64,000 nt of DNA, taken from positions 106,593-170,592 of the forward strand of contig NZ_JALPNU010000009.1 of NCBI RefSeq assembly GCF_030851345.1. The letters run 5' to 3'. The DNA comes from Marinifilum sp. D714 (GTDB lineage: Bacteria; Bacteroidota; Bacteroidia; Bacteroidales; Marinifilaceae). The notes under the pieces are model-generated. The model saw nothing but the letters and a program-made list of their open reading frames with translations, did not search any database and had not been told where the DNA came from. Positions 35,511-42,571 of this stretch are shown one piece after another (the stretch's first letter is position 1; every line of letters starts with the position of its first letter). The translations under genes were made by a program, and so were the position numbers.

Positions 35511-35521
35511 ATTTTGACATA

Positions 35522-36733
35522 TTAATGTACTTTTTCAGGTAACCCATATTTTTCAACTACAAAGTCAAGATCTTTATCGCCACGACCACTTAAATTCAAT
35601 AGGATGGATTGACGAGGATTCGCCTGTGCAAGTTTCAATGCATAGGCAACAGCATGTGAGCTCTCTAAAGCTGGAATAATTCCTTCCGAACGGCTTAGCT
35701 CATAGAATGCATCAATACACTCTTTGTCTGAAACGGAGTGATATTCCACCTTATTCCAATCCTTAAGCATCGAGTGTTCCGGTCCAACTCCAGGATAATC
35801 TAATCCACTTGCAACAGAGTATACAGGATCAGGTTGCCCTTCTTCATCTTGCAAAAGGTAACATTTAAAACCATGAATAATACCAGGTTTTCCAAATGTT
35901 AAAGTTGCAGCATGTTCTCCTTTATCGAATGATCTACCAGCAGGTTCAACACCATGCAATTTACATTCCTTATCTTCTAAAAATGCAGAGAAAATTCCCA
36001 TTGCATTACTACCACCGCCAACACAGGCAACAACATTATCTGGCAGTTCACCTGTCATTTCCTGAAATTGATCTCTTGCTTCAATCCCAACAACTCTTTG
36101 AAATTCTCGAACCATCATAGGAAATGGGTGAGGCCCAACAACAGAACCAATACAATAAATTGTATTAACAGGATCTTTTAAGTAGGACTGAAATGCAGAA
36201 TCAACAGCCTCTTTTAGCGTTTTTAAGCCATGTGTAACAGGGATTACAGTGGCACCCAAGATTTTCATTCGCATCACATTTGGATGCTCTTTGGCGATAT
36301 CCACTTCACCCATATGAATTTCACACTCTAAACCAAAATAAGCAGCTGCTGTTGCCAAAGCAACTCCATGCTGACCAGCACCAGTTTCTGCAATCAATTT
36401 CTTCTTGCCCATGTATTTAGCAAGTAGAGCTTCTCCCATACAGTGGTTTAACTTATGGGCACCAGAGTGATTTAAATCTTCTCTTTTCAGATAGATTCTT
36501 CCTCCATATTTGTTGGATAATCTATTACAGTAGTATACAGGTGTTGGTCTACCTTGAAAATGCTTGCGAATACTTCTTAACTCAGAAATGAATTCATGAG
36601 ATTTACTGATGGAATAATAGGCATCATTAATTTTCTGCATTTCTGCGTTTAACTCTTCCGGAATATAACTTCCTCCATACTCCCCAAAATATCCTTTCTC
36701 GTCAGGATATGTCTTAAAATAATTGCTCGACAT
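35522..36733 (-). CDS. trpB: Tryptophan synthase beta chain (stand-alone)
   Basis: 403 residues. PLP lysine Lys94 in [17 protein letters not shown], catalytic Glu116 in [11 protein letters not shown], phosphate loop [11 protein letters not shown]-terminal [12 protein letters not shown] and NLSGRGDKD. Forms tryptophan from indole and serine. No trpA or other trp gene is nearby, so it may act with an alpha chain encoded elsewhere or salvage indole alone. The sequence after the lysine ([14 protein letters not shown]) differs from the usual HK(T/I)NxxLGQALLAK. Flanked by its own terminator. Confidence 0.9.
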   Translation of the reverse strand: MSSNYFKTYPDEKGYFGEYGGSYIPEELNAEMQKINDAYYSISKSHEFISELRSIRKHFQGRPTPVYYCNRLSNKYGGRIYLKREDLNHSGAHKLNHCMGEALLAKYMGKKKLIAETGAGQHGVALATAAAYFGLECEIHMGEVDIAKEHPNVMRMKILGATVIPVTHGLKTLKEAVDSAFQSYLKDPVNTIYCIGSVVGPHPFPMMVREFQRVVGIEARDQFQEMTGELPDNVVACVGGGSNAMGIFSAFLEDKECKLHGVEPAGRSFDKGEHAATLTFGKPGIIHGFKCYLLQDEEGQPDPVYSVASGLDYPGVGPEHSMLKDWNKVEYHSVSDKECIDAFYELSRSEGIIPALESSHAVAYALKLAQANPRQSILLNLSGRGDKDLDFVVEKYGLPEKVH

Positions 36734-36836
36734 GTATTAAAATTTGGTTAATAATCTTTTGTGGTTTTTAATTATCAGCTCAAATATAGCAATCGGAATT
36801 GGTTTTGTCGATAGTTGCTGATTGTTGTATAACAAA

Positions 36837-36940
36837 AATGCAATGTCTCTTAAAAACTTCCAGCCCGGAATGCCATTGGAAAAGATTATAGACTACTCGC
36901 ACCCGGATAAGAAATCGCAGAAACATTGCATTGTCGACAA
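36837..36940. repeat. Inverted repeat in the trpB-SDR gap
   Basis: AATGCAATGT (36837-36846) and ACATTGCATT (36923-36932) form a perfect 10-bp inverted pair 76 bp apart, and TTGTCGACAA (36931-36940) is itself palindromic. A 61-codon ORF spans it (36822-37007), but it has no supporting features. Otherwise the 357-bp gap holds nothing that I can assign. Confidence 0.35.
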
Positions 36941-37090
36941 AGGTAAAAAAATAACGATTCATCGCATTTATCTCGCATGCTTGATTTTTACTGAATTTTC
37001 TAAATAATCTATAAATGCTTATTTACATTGCAATTGGGTATCGATATTTGTAATTTGTATAGATTCAATTTAAATAAAACGGAGGTTGCG

Positions 37091-37855
37091 ATGAATGAAT
37101 TAAAAGTATCCCCCAAAGGGAGAGTTGCTTTTGTAAGTGGGGCAAATAGAGGAATTGGAAGGGCAATAACCATTGAATTGTTAGAAGCCGGAGCAAAAAA
37201 AGTTTATGCAGGTGTTAGAAATATTAAGTCTCTCGATGATTTAAAACCAGAATATGGAGAGAGATTGGTACCAATTTTATTAGATCTGAAAAACGACAAG
37301 ACAATTATTAGAGCCACCAGGCAAGTAAAAGATGTTGAAATTTTAATTAATAATGCAGGAGTGTATGAAGCAGGAGGTTTTTTTTCGGATGATACATTAG
37401 ATAGTTTATCTGATAATTTTGAAGTGAATGTTTGGGGCTTGGTAAAACTTAGTACGTCATTCATTGATCATTTGTTGAGTAAACCATTTGCGGCAATAGT
37501 AAATGTTGCTTCGGTTTTAGGTTTGGCAAGTATGCCCATAGCTGGCACTTATTCTGCTTCAAAAGCGGCAGTTCATAGTATTACCCAAGGAATGCGAGGA
37601 GAGCTTTTAAATTCGAATGTTCTTGTAATGGGTGTATATCCAGGTCCGATTGACACGGATATGACCCGAGATTTGGATATGGATAAAGATTCTCCCCAGA
37701 ATGTTGCAAAAAATATCATAACTGGATTAAAAAAGGGACAGGAGTATGTATTCCCAGATATGATGTCGAAACAGGTTGGTGAATTGTACCTTACTGAACC
37801 AATTACAGTAGAAAAGCAGTTTGCTCACTTTGTTTCAGAAGAGCAAGAAGCCTAA
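37091..37855 (+). CDS. Short-chain dehydrogenase/reductase
   Basis: 254 residues from the ATG at 37091, decided by a GGAGG Shine-Dalgarno (37081-37085) five bases upstream, unusual for this phylum; an in-frame Met at 37028 is rejected. Classical SDR: SGANRGIG cofactor loop, NNAG, catalytic Ser (NVASVLG), YSASK (Tyr, Lys) and PGPIDTDM. NAD(P)-dependent oxidoreductase; the substrate is unknown. A strong terminator separates it from the DUF134 cluster. Confidence 0.88.
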   Translation: MNELKVSPKGRVAFVSGANRGIGRAITIELLEAGAKKVYAGVRNIKSLDDLKPEYGERLVPILLDLKNDKTIIRATRQVKDVEILINNAGVYEAGGFFSDDTLDSLSDNFEVNVWGLVKLSTSFIDHLLSKPFAAIVNVASVLGLASMPIAGTYSASKAAVHSITQGMRGELLNSNVLVMGVYPGPIDTDMTRDLDMDKDSPQNVAKNIITGLKKGQEYVFPDMMSKQVGELYLTEPITVEKQFAHFVSEEQEA

Positions 37856-37878
37856 GCAAGAATATAAGATGTTAACGG

Positions 37879-37905
37879 AGAGATCAGTATTGATCTCTTT
37901 TTTTG
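37879..37905 (+). terminator. Rho-independent terminator of the SDR gene
   Basis: AGAGATCA-GTAT-TGATCTCT stem followed by a seven-T run, 23 bp after the stop; it isolates the downstream DUF134 cluster transcriptionally. Confidence 0.9.
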
Positions 37906-37915
37906 TGTTAAAAAA

Positions 37916-37947
37916 TTTGCGAAATGAGAATATTCTCAATAAATTTG
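37916..37947 (+). promoter_or_regulatory. Promoter of the ORP-like cluster with palindromic operator in the spacer
   Basis: TTTG (37916-37919), 20 bp, TAAATTTG (37940-37947): an exact match to the Bacteroidota TTTG-N17-23-TAnnTTTG promoter. The spacer contains a perfect 14-bp palindrome TGAGAATATTCTCA (37925-37938). A dimeric regulator bound there would block sigma-factor access. The leader would be only about 10 nt. Confidence 0.72.
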
Positions 37948-37963
37948 TTTTAAAATTACTGAT

Positions 37964-38368
37964 ATGCCACGACGTACAAGATTAAGAAAGGTTGTAGAAC
38001 CTCCACGATTTAAAGGATATAGACCTTATGGTGTAAATTCTAAAAGACGAGAATCTATAGAATTGCTTTATGAAGAATATGAAGCCATTAAGTTAGCGGA
38101 TTACGATTTGATGAATCATAAGGAAGCAGCAGAAATAATGGGAATTTCACGTCCTACTTTTGCCAGAATTTATGAAGCGGCAAGAAGAAAAATTGCTCAG
38201 GCTTTAGTGGAAACTAAAAATATCAAAACAGTATACGGCAATGCCATCATGGATAAGGATTGGTTTGTATGTAACAAATGTCACGCTCGTTTTAATATCC
38301 CTAAAACAATGACAAGTGACAAATGCCCTGCATGCAATTCCAATGATATAGAATCTTTAAACAAATAA
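37964..38368 (+). CDS. DUF134 DNA-binding protein with C-terminal zinc ribbon
   Basis: 134 residues. MPRRTRLRKVVEPPRFKGYRPYG is the DUF134 signature, followed by a sigma-like helix-turn-helix (IKLADYDLMNHKEAAEIMGISRPTFARIYEAARRKIAQALVE, about 43-85) and a C-terminal zinc ribbon (CNKCHARF ... CPACNS). Predicted transcription factor of anaerobes, regularly found beside NifX-like genes. First gene of the cluster and the obvious candidate to bind the palindrome in its own promoter. The following NifX-like gene starts 5 bp after its stop. Confidence 0.88.
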   Translation: MPRRTRLRKVVEPPRFKGYRPYGVNSKRRESIELLYEEYEAIKLADYDLMNHKEAAEIMGISRPTFARIYEAARRKIAQALVETKNIKTVYGNAIMDKDWFVCNKCHARFNIPKTMTSDKCPACNSNDIESLNK

Positions 38369-38373
38369 TATTG

Positions 38374-38691
38374 ATGAAAACAATAATAACAGCAACAGGA
38401 AAAGGAGAAGAGAAACTATTTGATTTACGTTTTGGACGTGCAGCTTGGTTCTGCATTTACGACGACGCAACAGACAATATGGAATTCTTCGAAAACAAAC
38501 ATGTAGATGCTCCATCTGGAGCAGGAGGCAAAGTAGTGGAAGAAGTTGTAGAGTTGGGAGTATCAAGAGTAATTTCAGGTGATTTTGGACCTAAAGCAAA
38601 AGATTTATTGGAAAAGTTCGATATACAAATGGTGATCCTGAAAGATGATCGTAAAACCATTAAAGAGATCGTAGAGAATTTTAAATCATAA
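38374..38691 (+). CDS. NifX/NifB-like cofactor-binding protein (ORP-type), copy 1
   Basis: 105 residues from the ATG at 38374 (a TTG one codon earlier is less likely). Single-domain NifX/dinitrogenase-cofactor-binding fold: TATGKGEEKLFDLRFGRAAWFCIYD, then FENKHVDAPSGAGGKVVEEVVELGVSRVISGDFGPKAKDLLEKF. In Desulfovibrio this fold is the orange protein, which holds a Mo-Cu sulfide cluster; other members carry Fe-Mo-cofactor precursors. No nitrogenase structural genes are present. Metal identity is unknown. Confidence 0.85.
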   Translation: MKTIITATGKGEEKLFDLRFGRAAWFCIYDDATDNMEFFENKHVDAPSGAGGKVVEEVVELGVSRVISGDFGPKAKDLLEKFDIQMVILKDDRKTIKEIVENFKS

Positions 38692-38702
38692 AACAATTTG
38701 TT

Positions 38703-38882
38703 ATGCCACGAATGGATAGAACCGGCCCCGAAGGAAAAGGTTGTAGAACGGGTCGCGGATTAGGAAAATGCCAAAGTAAGGATGACGGAACATTACTAGA
38801 TAAGCTTGGCACTGGTTTAGGCTTAAAAAGAAAGAGTGGCGGAGGAGTAGGAAAGCAAAGAAGGAATAAAAGCGGAGAATAG
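38703..38882 (+). CDS. DUF5320-like small basic protein
   Basis: 59 residues, ATG at 38703, stop at 38880-38882. Begins MPRMDRTGPEGKGCRTGRGLGKC and ends in a basic GGGVGKQRRNKSGE tail. The MPR-DRTGP-G-G-TGRG-G-C opening is the DUF5320 signature; such short Gly- and Cys-containing proteins accompany NifX-like genes in anaerobes. Two Cys residues (14 and 23) could bind metal. It lies 11 bp after the first NifX-like gene. Function unknown. A longer ORF on the opposite strand is a shadow. Confidence 0.75.
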   Translation: MPRMDRTGPEGKGCRTGRGLGKCQSKDDGTLLDKLGTGLGLKRKSGGGVGKQRRNKSGE

Positions 38883-38913
38883 ATAATCTCTAAAAGAACT
38901 AAAATCATAAACA

Positions 38914-39252
38914 ATGAAGAAGAAAATCGCAATACCGGTAAAGGAAGGCGTATTAGATTCGCATTTTGGACATTGTAGCCATTTTGCATTAATTGATGTT
39001 GAAGGAAAAGAAATAATTGCAGAGGAATTGGTGGAAGCACCCCCACATGTACCAGGAAAATTGCCTCCATTTTTGGCTAATCTTGGAGTAACTGATGTTC
39101 TTGCAGGGGGAATGGGAGCAAGAGCCATTGAAATATTTAACGCCAATAGAGTAAATGTTTTTGTAGGAGCACCAGTATTGCAAGCTAAAGAGTTGGTTAC
39201 TGGTTTTTTAAATGAAAGCATTGAATTTAATGCTAACTGTTGCAATCACTAA
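38914..39252 (+). CDS. NifX/NifB-like cofactor-binding protein, copy 2
   Basis: 112 residues, same fold as the 38374-38691 product but divergent. IAIPVKEGVLDSHFGHCSHFALIDVEGKEI has His and Cys residues absent from copy 1 (HFGHCSHF), followed by PPHVPGKLPPFLANLGVTDVLAGGMGARAIEIF and a Cys/His tail NANCCNH. The added His/Cys pairs suggest direct metal ligation. It sits 31 bp after the DUF5320 gene. The pair probably binds different metals or states of one cofactor. Confidence 0.85.
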   Translation: MKKKIAIPVKEGVLDSHFGHCSHFALIDVEGKEIIAEELVEAPPHVPGKLPPFLANLGVTDVLAGGMGARAIEIFNANRVNVFVGAPVLQAKELVTGFLNESIEFNANCCNH

Positions 39253-39267
39253 TTACCTTAGTTAAAT

Positions 39268-40113
39268 ATGAATTCAGAATGTTTAGCTTGTCAGGCTAAA
39301 ACAATAAATCATATTGCAAATAAATTCGGATCAGATAAGAAAGCGACTGCTAAATTTAAAGAGGAAGCAAATTACATTGTTGCCAATAGTCAGTCGCTTC
39401 CTACTCCTTATTCTGGTTTGTTACTGCATCGTCTGGCAAAGAGAATTTTTAAGACTGAGAATTTATATGCCGACGAAAAGCTAAAGGCAAATAAACTTCT
39501 TCAACTGAATTATTCGCATTGGAAATCTCTTGTTTCAAAATCTAAAAACCCTTTGTATGTAGCAGCTAAGTTAGCTGTAATTGGCAATATTATTGATTAT
39601 GGAGCTCATTCGGTTCCCGATAATATTGATTCAGAAATTAAGCATCTTTTAAAAAAGGAATTCGCATTTAATGAGAGCGAAGAAATGTTTGAGGCAATAA
39701 AAAATGCCAAAACTGTTCTTTACTTAGGCGATAACGCAGGAGAAATTGTTTTTGATAAACTTTTTATTGAGACTTTAAATCATCCCAACTTAATCTTTGT
39801 GGTAAGAGGTGAACCAATTATCAATGATGTTACTTTCGAAGATTCTCAGTTTGTAAAAATGGAGGAGGTGTGCAAGGTGATCTCCAATGGTCATGATGCC
39901 CCTTCAACGCTGTTGGAAAATTGTTCAAGCGAACTCCAAAACTTATACAAAAATGCGGATGTGGTGATATCCAAAGGACAAGGAAATTTGGAAGGTCTTC
40001 TGGATGAAAAAAGGGACAAGTTGTTTTTCATGCTAATGGCAAAATGTGATTCAATAGCAGCTAAGCTTGGAGTTAAGAAAAGAGATTTAGTGATTAAGCA
40101 AAACAAGAAATAG
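39268..40113 (+). CDS. DUF89-family protein (damage-control phosphatase-like)
   Basis: 281 residues. N-terminal Cys pair (SECLACQAK), helical domain, then a Rossmann-like core with the DUF89 metal-binding motifs VLYLGDNAGEIVFDKL, VVRGEPIINDVT and DVVISKGQGNLEGL. DUF89 enzymes hydrolyse damaged phosphometabolites in a metal-dependent way; the CxxC-bearing archaeal/anaerobe branch found with MinD and NifX genes has no assigned substrate. It starts 15 bp after the NifX-like gene and ends 4 bp before the first MinD gene. Confidence 0.87.
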   Translation: MNSECLACQAKTINHIANKFGSDKKATAKFKEEANYIVANSQSLPTPYSGLLLHRLAKRIFKTENLYADEKLKANKLLQLNYSHWKSLVSKSKNPLYVAAKLAVIGNIIDYGAHSVPDNIDSEIKHLLKKEFAFNESEEMFEAIKNAKTVLYLGDNAGEIVFDKLFIETLNHPNLIFVVRGEPIINDVTFEDSQFVKMEEVCKVISNGHDAPSTLLENCSSELQNLYKNADVVISKGQGNLEGLLDEKRDKLFFMLMAKCDSIAAKLGVKKRDLVIKQNKK

Positions 40114-40117
40114 AATT

Positions 40118-40993
40118 ATGAGCTATAAAATAGCCGTATGCAGTGGCAAAGGAGGAACGGGTAAAACAACCGTTGCGGTAAATCTTTTTTCAACGATACA
40201 AACGAAGTGGACAAAAAATGTACAGTTAATCGATTGTGATGTGGAAGAGCCTAACGATTTGCTATTCTTTAAGGATGCGAAAGTAATTAATCGCTCAATA
40301 GTAAATCAGCTTGTTCCTGTAATTGATGAATCGCAATGTACCTTTTGCGGCAAGTGTGAAGAGTATTGTGAATTCAATGCCATATCAATCATTCCATCGG
40401 TAAAATATGCATCAGTTGATCCCAATATGTGCCATTCTTGCGGTGCCTGTTTGCATGCTTGTAAGTTTGGAGCAATTCAGGAGCATCAGCATCCGATTGG
40501 AGAGTTAACTAGCTTTTCCAGAGGAAATCAAATGGATATTCTTGAGGGAAGTCTGAAAATTGGCTCCCCGATGCAGACAAAAATCATAAAGGATTTAAAG
40601 GCAAATGCATGTGATGAATCGGATATTTTAATTTACGATGCACCTCCTGGAACAAGTTGTCCGGTAGTAGAAACCGTTTCAGCTGCAGACTTTGTCATTT
40701 TGGTAACTGAGCCTACACCTTTTGGACTATACGATTTGCGTTTGACTGTTGATCTGATGAAGGAAATGCAGAAAGATTTTGGAATTGTTGTAAACAAAGC
40801 AGGAATGGGCGATAGAGAGGTGTATGCTTACATTAAAGAGGAAGATATTGAATTGCTGGCAGAAATTCCATTTAATCGTGAGTATGCAGGTCAATATGCA
40901 CAAGGTAAACTTCTTTCTGATGTTCCACCTCTGATTGAACAGGAATATCTGAAACTGGCAATTTATCTGAAAAACAGAATGAGTCATGATTGA
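40118..40993 (+). CDS. MinD-type P-loop ATPase with inserted 2[4Fe-4S] ferredoxin domain, copy 1
   Basis: 291 residues. Deviant Walker A CSGKGGTGKTT (8-18) at the N-terminus. A ferredoxin insertion at about 70-120 with Cys74, 77, 80, 84 and Cys105, 108, 111, 115 (two CxxCxxCxxxC motifs). Then the second ATPase half DILIYDAPPGTSCPVVETVSAADFVILVTEPTPFGLYDL. This is the ATPase type found with NifX and orange-protein genes; it may insert or move metal clusters. It overlaps the next gene by 8 nt. Confidence 0.9.
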   Translation: MSYKIAVCSGKGGTGKTTVAVNLFSTIQTKWTKNVQLIDCDVEEPNDLLFFKDAKVINRSIVNQLVPVIDESQCTFCGKCEEYCEFNAISIIPSVKYASVDPNMCHSCGACLHACKFGAIQEHQHPIGELTSFSRGNQMDILEGSLKIGSPMQTKIIKDLKANACDESDILIYDAPPGTSCPVVETVSAADFVILVTEPTPFGLYDLRLTVDLMKEMQKDFGIVVNKAGMGDREVYAYIKEEDIELLAEIPFNREYAGQYAQGKLLSDVPPLIEQEYLKLAIYLKNRMSHD

Positions 40994-41870
40994 AATAACA
41001 ATACTAAGTGGGAAAGGCGGAACGGGTAAAACTGGCATTACAGCGGCTTTTGCAAGTTTGGCAAAGAATACTGTTTTTGCTGATATCGATGTTGATGCAC
41101 CAGATTTACATCTGATTTTGAAGCCGGAAATTAAGGAAGAGAATCAATTTTTGGGCGCAAGAATTGCCACAATCGATAGACAAGTTTGTACCAATTGTGG
41201 TTTGTGTAAAAAGGAATGTAGATTCGATGCAATTCACTATAGAGCAGAAGGAGGCTTGGAGGTTAATCCTTTCGAATGTGAGGGATGTCGTCTTTGTGAA
41301 AGGATCTGTCCTGTTCAGGCAATCAGTTCAGAACACAGTACCAACAATCATTGGTTCGTTTCCAATACTCGATTTGGAAGCATGTTACATGCTAAAATGG
41401 GGCCGGGAGAGGAGAACTCAGGAAAGTTGGTGACCACGGTGAGAAAAAATGCCAAGGAAAAAGCACGTGAAGAAAATGCTGATTTTCTTTTAAATGATGG
41501 CCCGCCTGGAGTTGGTTGCTCTGCAATTGCTTCGCTTACCGGCGTAGATAAGGTGATATTGGTAACTGAGCCTAGTAAATCTGGTTTTCATGATGCCGTA
41601 AGATTAATTGAATTGGTTCAGAAGTTTAATATCCCATTGTATGCCGTGATAAACAAATATGATATTAATACGGAGATAGCGAAGCAAATGGAAAGCTTCT
41701 TTCTTACACAAGGCATTCAACTTTTAGGGAAAATTCCATTTGACGAAGATATGGTGAATGCCATTGTAAATCAGAAATCAATCATTGAATATCGACCCGA
41801 TTCGGAAATTGCAAGGAAGATTAAGGAAATGTGGAACAAAGTAACTGAACCAATTGAAGAAATAAAATGA
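40986..41870 (+). CDS. MinD-type P-loop ATPase with inserted 2[4Fe-4S] ferredoxin domain, copy 2
   Basis: 294 residues, paralogue of the preceding gene. LSGKGGTGKTG Walker A at residues 8-18, ferredoxin insertion with Cys68, 71, 74, 78 and Cys98, 101, 104, 108, and FLLNDGPPGVGCSAIASLTGVDKVILVTEPSKSGFHDA. As a tandem, 8-nt-overlapping pair the two probably form a heterodimer. The start overlaps copy 1 and the stop overlaps the thioesterase start (4 nt), so translation is coupled throughout. Confidence 0.9.
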   Translation: MIEITILSGKGGTGKTGITAAFASLAKNTVFADIDVDAPDLHLILKPEIKEENQFLGARIATIDRQVCTNCGLCKKECRFDAIHYRAEGGLEVNPFECEGCRLCERICPVQAISSEHSTNNHWFVSNTRFGSMLHAKMGPGEENSGKLVTTVRKNAKEKAREENADFLLNDGPPGVGCSAIASLTGVDKVILVTEPSKSGFHDAVRLIELVQKFNIPLYAVINKYDINTEIAKQMESFFLTQGIQLLGKIPFDEDMVNAIVNQKSIIEYRPDSEIARKIKEMWNKVTEPIEEIK

Positions 41871-42289
41871 TAGAAGGAGAGTGTCGAATAAGACCACGAT
41901 ATGGAGAGGTTGATCAGATGGGATATGTGTATCATGCCAATTATGTAGATTATTGTCATTTTGCGCGAACCGAGTTGATGCGATCATTTGGGATAAATGA
42001 TAAGGTGTTGGAAGAGAATGGAATTATGATGCCGGTAATCGAAATGAATCTGAAGTATAAAAAGCCGGTGGGTTACGATGATGAAGTTAGAATAATTACC
42101 AGTATTCACAACATGCCAGATACCAGAATGAAATTTGATTTTAGATTCGAGAACTCGAAAGGTGAGACAGTCTGTTTGGCTAAGACTACAGTTGTTTTTG
42201 TGGATAGTAAAAACCGAAAACCTAAAAGAGTTCCTGCCATGATAAGTGAAGCTTTACAGTCTCGAATCCTGCAAGGTCAAGACTTTTAA
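41867..42289 (+). CDS. Hotdog-fold acyl-CoA thioesterase (YbgC/FadM-like)
   Basis: 140 residues. The hotdog domain has the 4-hydroxybenzoyl-CoA-thioesterase-type motif RPRYGEVDQMGYVYHANYVDYCHFARTELMR (catalytic Asp near residue 17) followed by PVIEMNLKYKKPVGYDDEV. Hydrolyses acyl-CoA thioesters. Its ATGA overlap with the MinD gene puts it in the cluster, although a link to metal-cluster chemistry is not evident. The last codons (CAA GGT CAA GAC TTT TAA) are the first unit of the repeat array that follows. Confidence 0.85.
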   Translation: MIEGECRIRPRYGEVDQMGYVYHANYVDYCHFARTELMRSFGINDKVLEENGIMMPVIEMNLKYKKPVGYDDEVRIITSIHNMPDTRMKFDFRFENSKGETVCLAKTTVVFVDSKNRKPKRVPAMISEALQSRILQGQDF

Positions 42290-42432
42290 TTGAAGAGATC
42301 AAGACCTTTTTCTAAAAACATACAGACTTGTCGAAAAAAAAGTCAAGACTTTATTTTTTTAGGTCAAGACTTTTTTAAAAAACATCTAGACTTTATTTTA
42401 AAATGTCTTGATATTATTTCTTAATAACTTGA
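42277..42432. repeat. Phased TCAAGAC array, 21-22-bp period, with inverted units at the end
   Basis: TCAAGAC-like heptamers start at 42277, 42299, 42321, 42343, 42364 and 42385 (steps 22, 22, 22, 21, 21), each followed by a T-rich tract. Two inverted units follow, GTCTTGA at 42405 and AACTTGA at 42426 (step 21). The core CAAGAC(TT) is the same as in the 23051-23265 array. Lies between convergent genes; the first unit overlaps the thioesterase 3' end. The rest of the 282-bp gap holds only the terminator. Confidence 0.8.
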
Positions 42433-42521
42433 ATTCAATTAAAATATCCTTCAAAGAATTTGAAAATAGAAGTGTAGTAGCGTGATCATGTCCTTAATAT
42501 TTGGCTTATTGGCATGATTAA

Positions 42522-42551
42522 AAAAAGCAGGATCAACTGATCCTGCTTTTT
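42522..42551. terminator. Bidirectional terminator between thioesterase and SulP genes
   Basis: AAAAAGCAGGATC-AACT-GATCCTGCTTTTT (42522-42551), a perfect stem with A-tract and T-tract on either side, so it works on both strands between two convergent genes. Confidence 0.93.
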
Positions 42552-42571
42552 ACATTAAACACCAATTGGTA

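Noticed and set aside
36822..37007. 61-codon plus-strand ORF between trpB and the SDR gene
   Set aside because: Overlaps an inverted repeat, has no supporting motif or start context, and is of a length expected by chance.
38681..39070. 129-codon minus-strand ORF
   Set aside because: Shadow of the DUF5320 and second NifX-like genes; Leu/Phe/Pro-rich low-complexity translation with no motif.
37964..42289. Nitrogen fixation locus
   Set aside because: NifX-like proteins are present, but no nifH, nifD, nifK, nifB radical-SAM or nifE/N genes; NifX-fold proteins are common outside nitrogenase systems.
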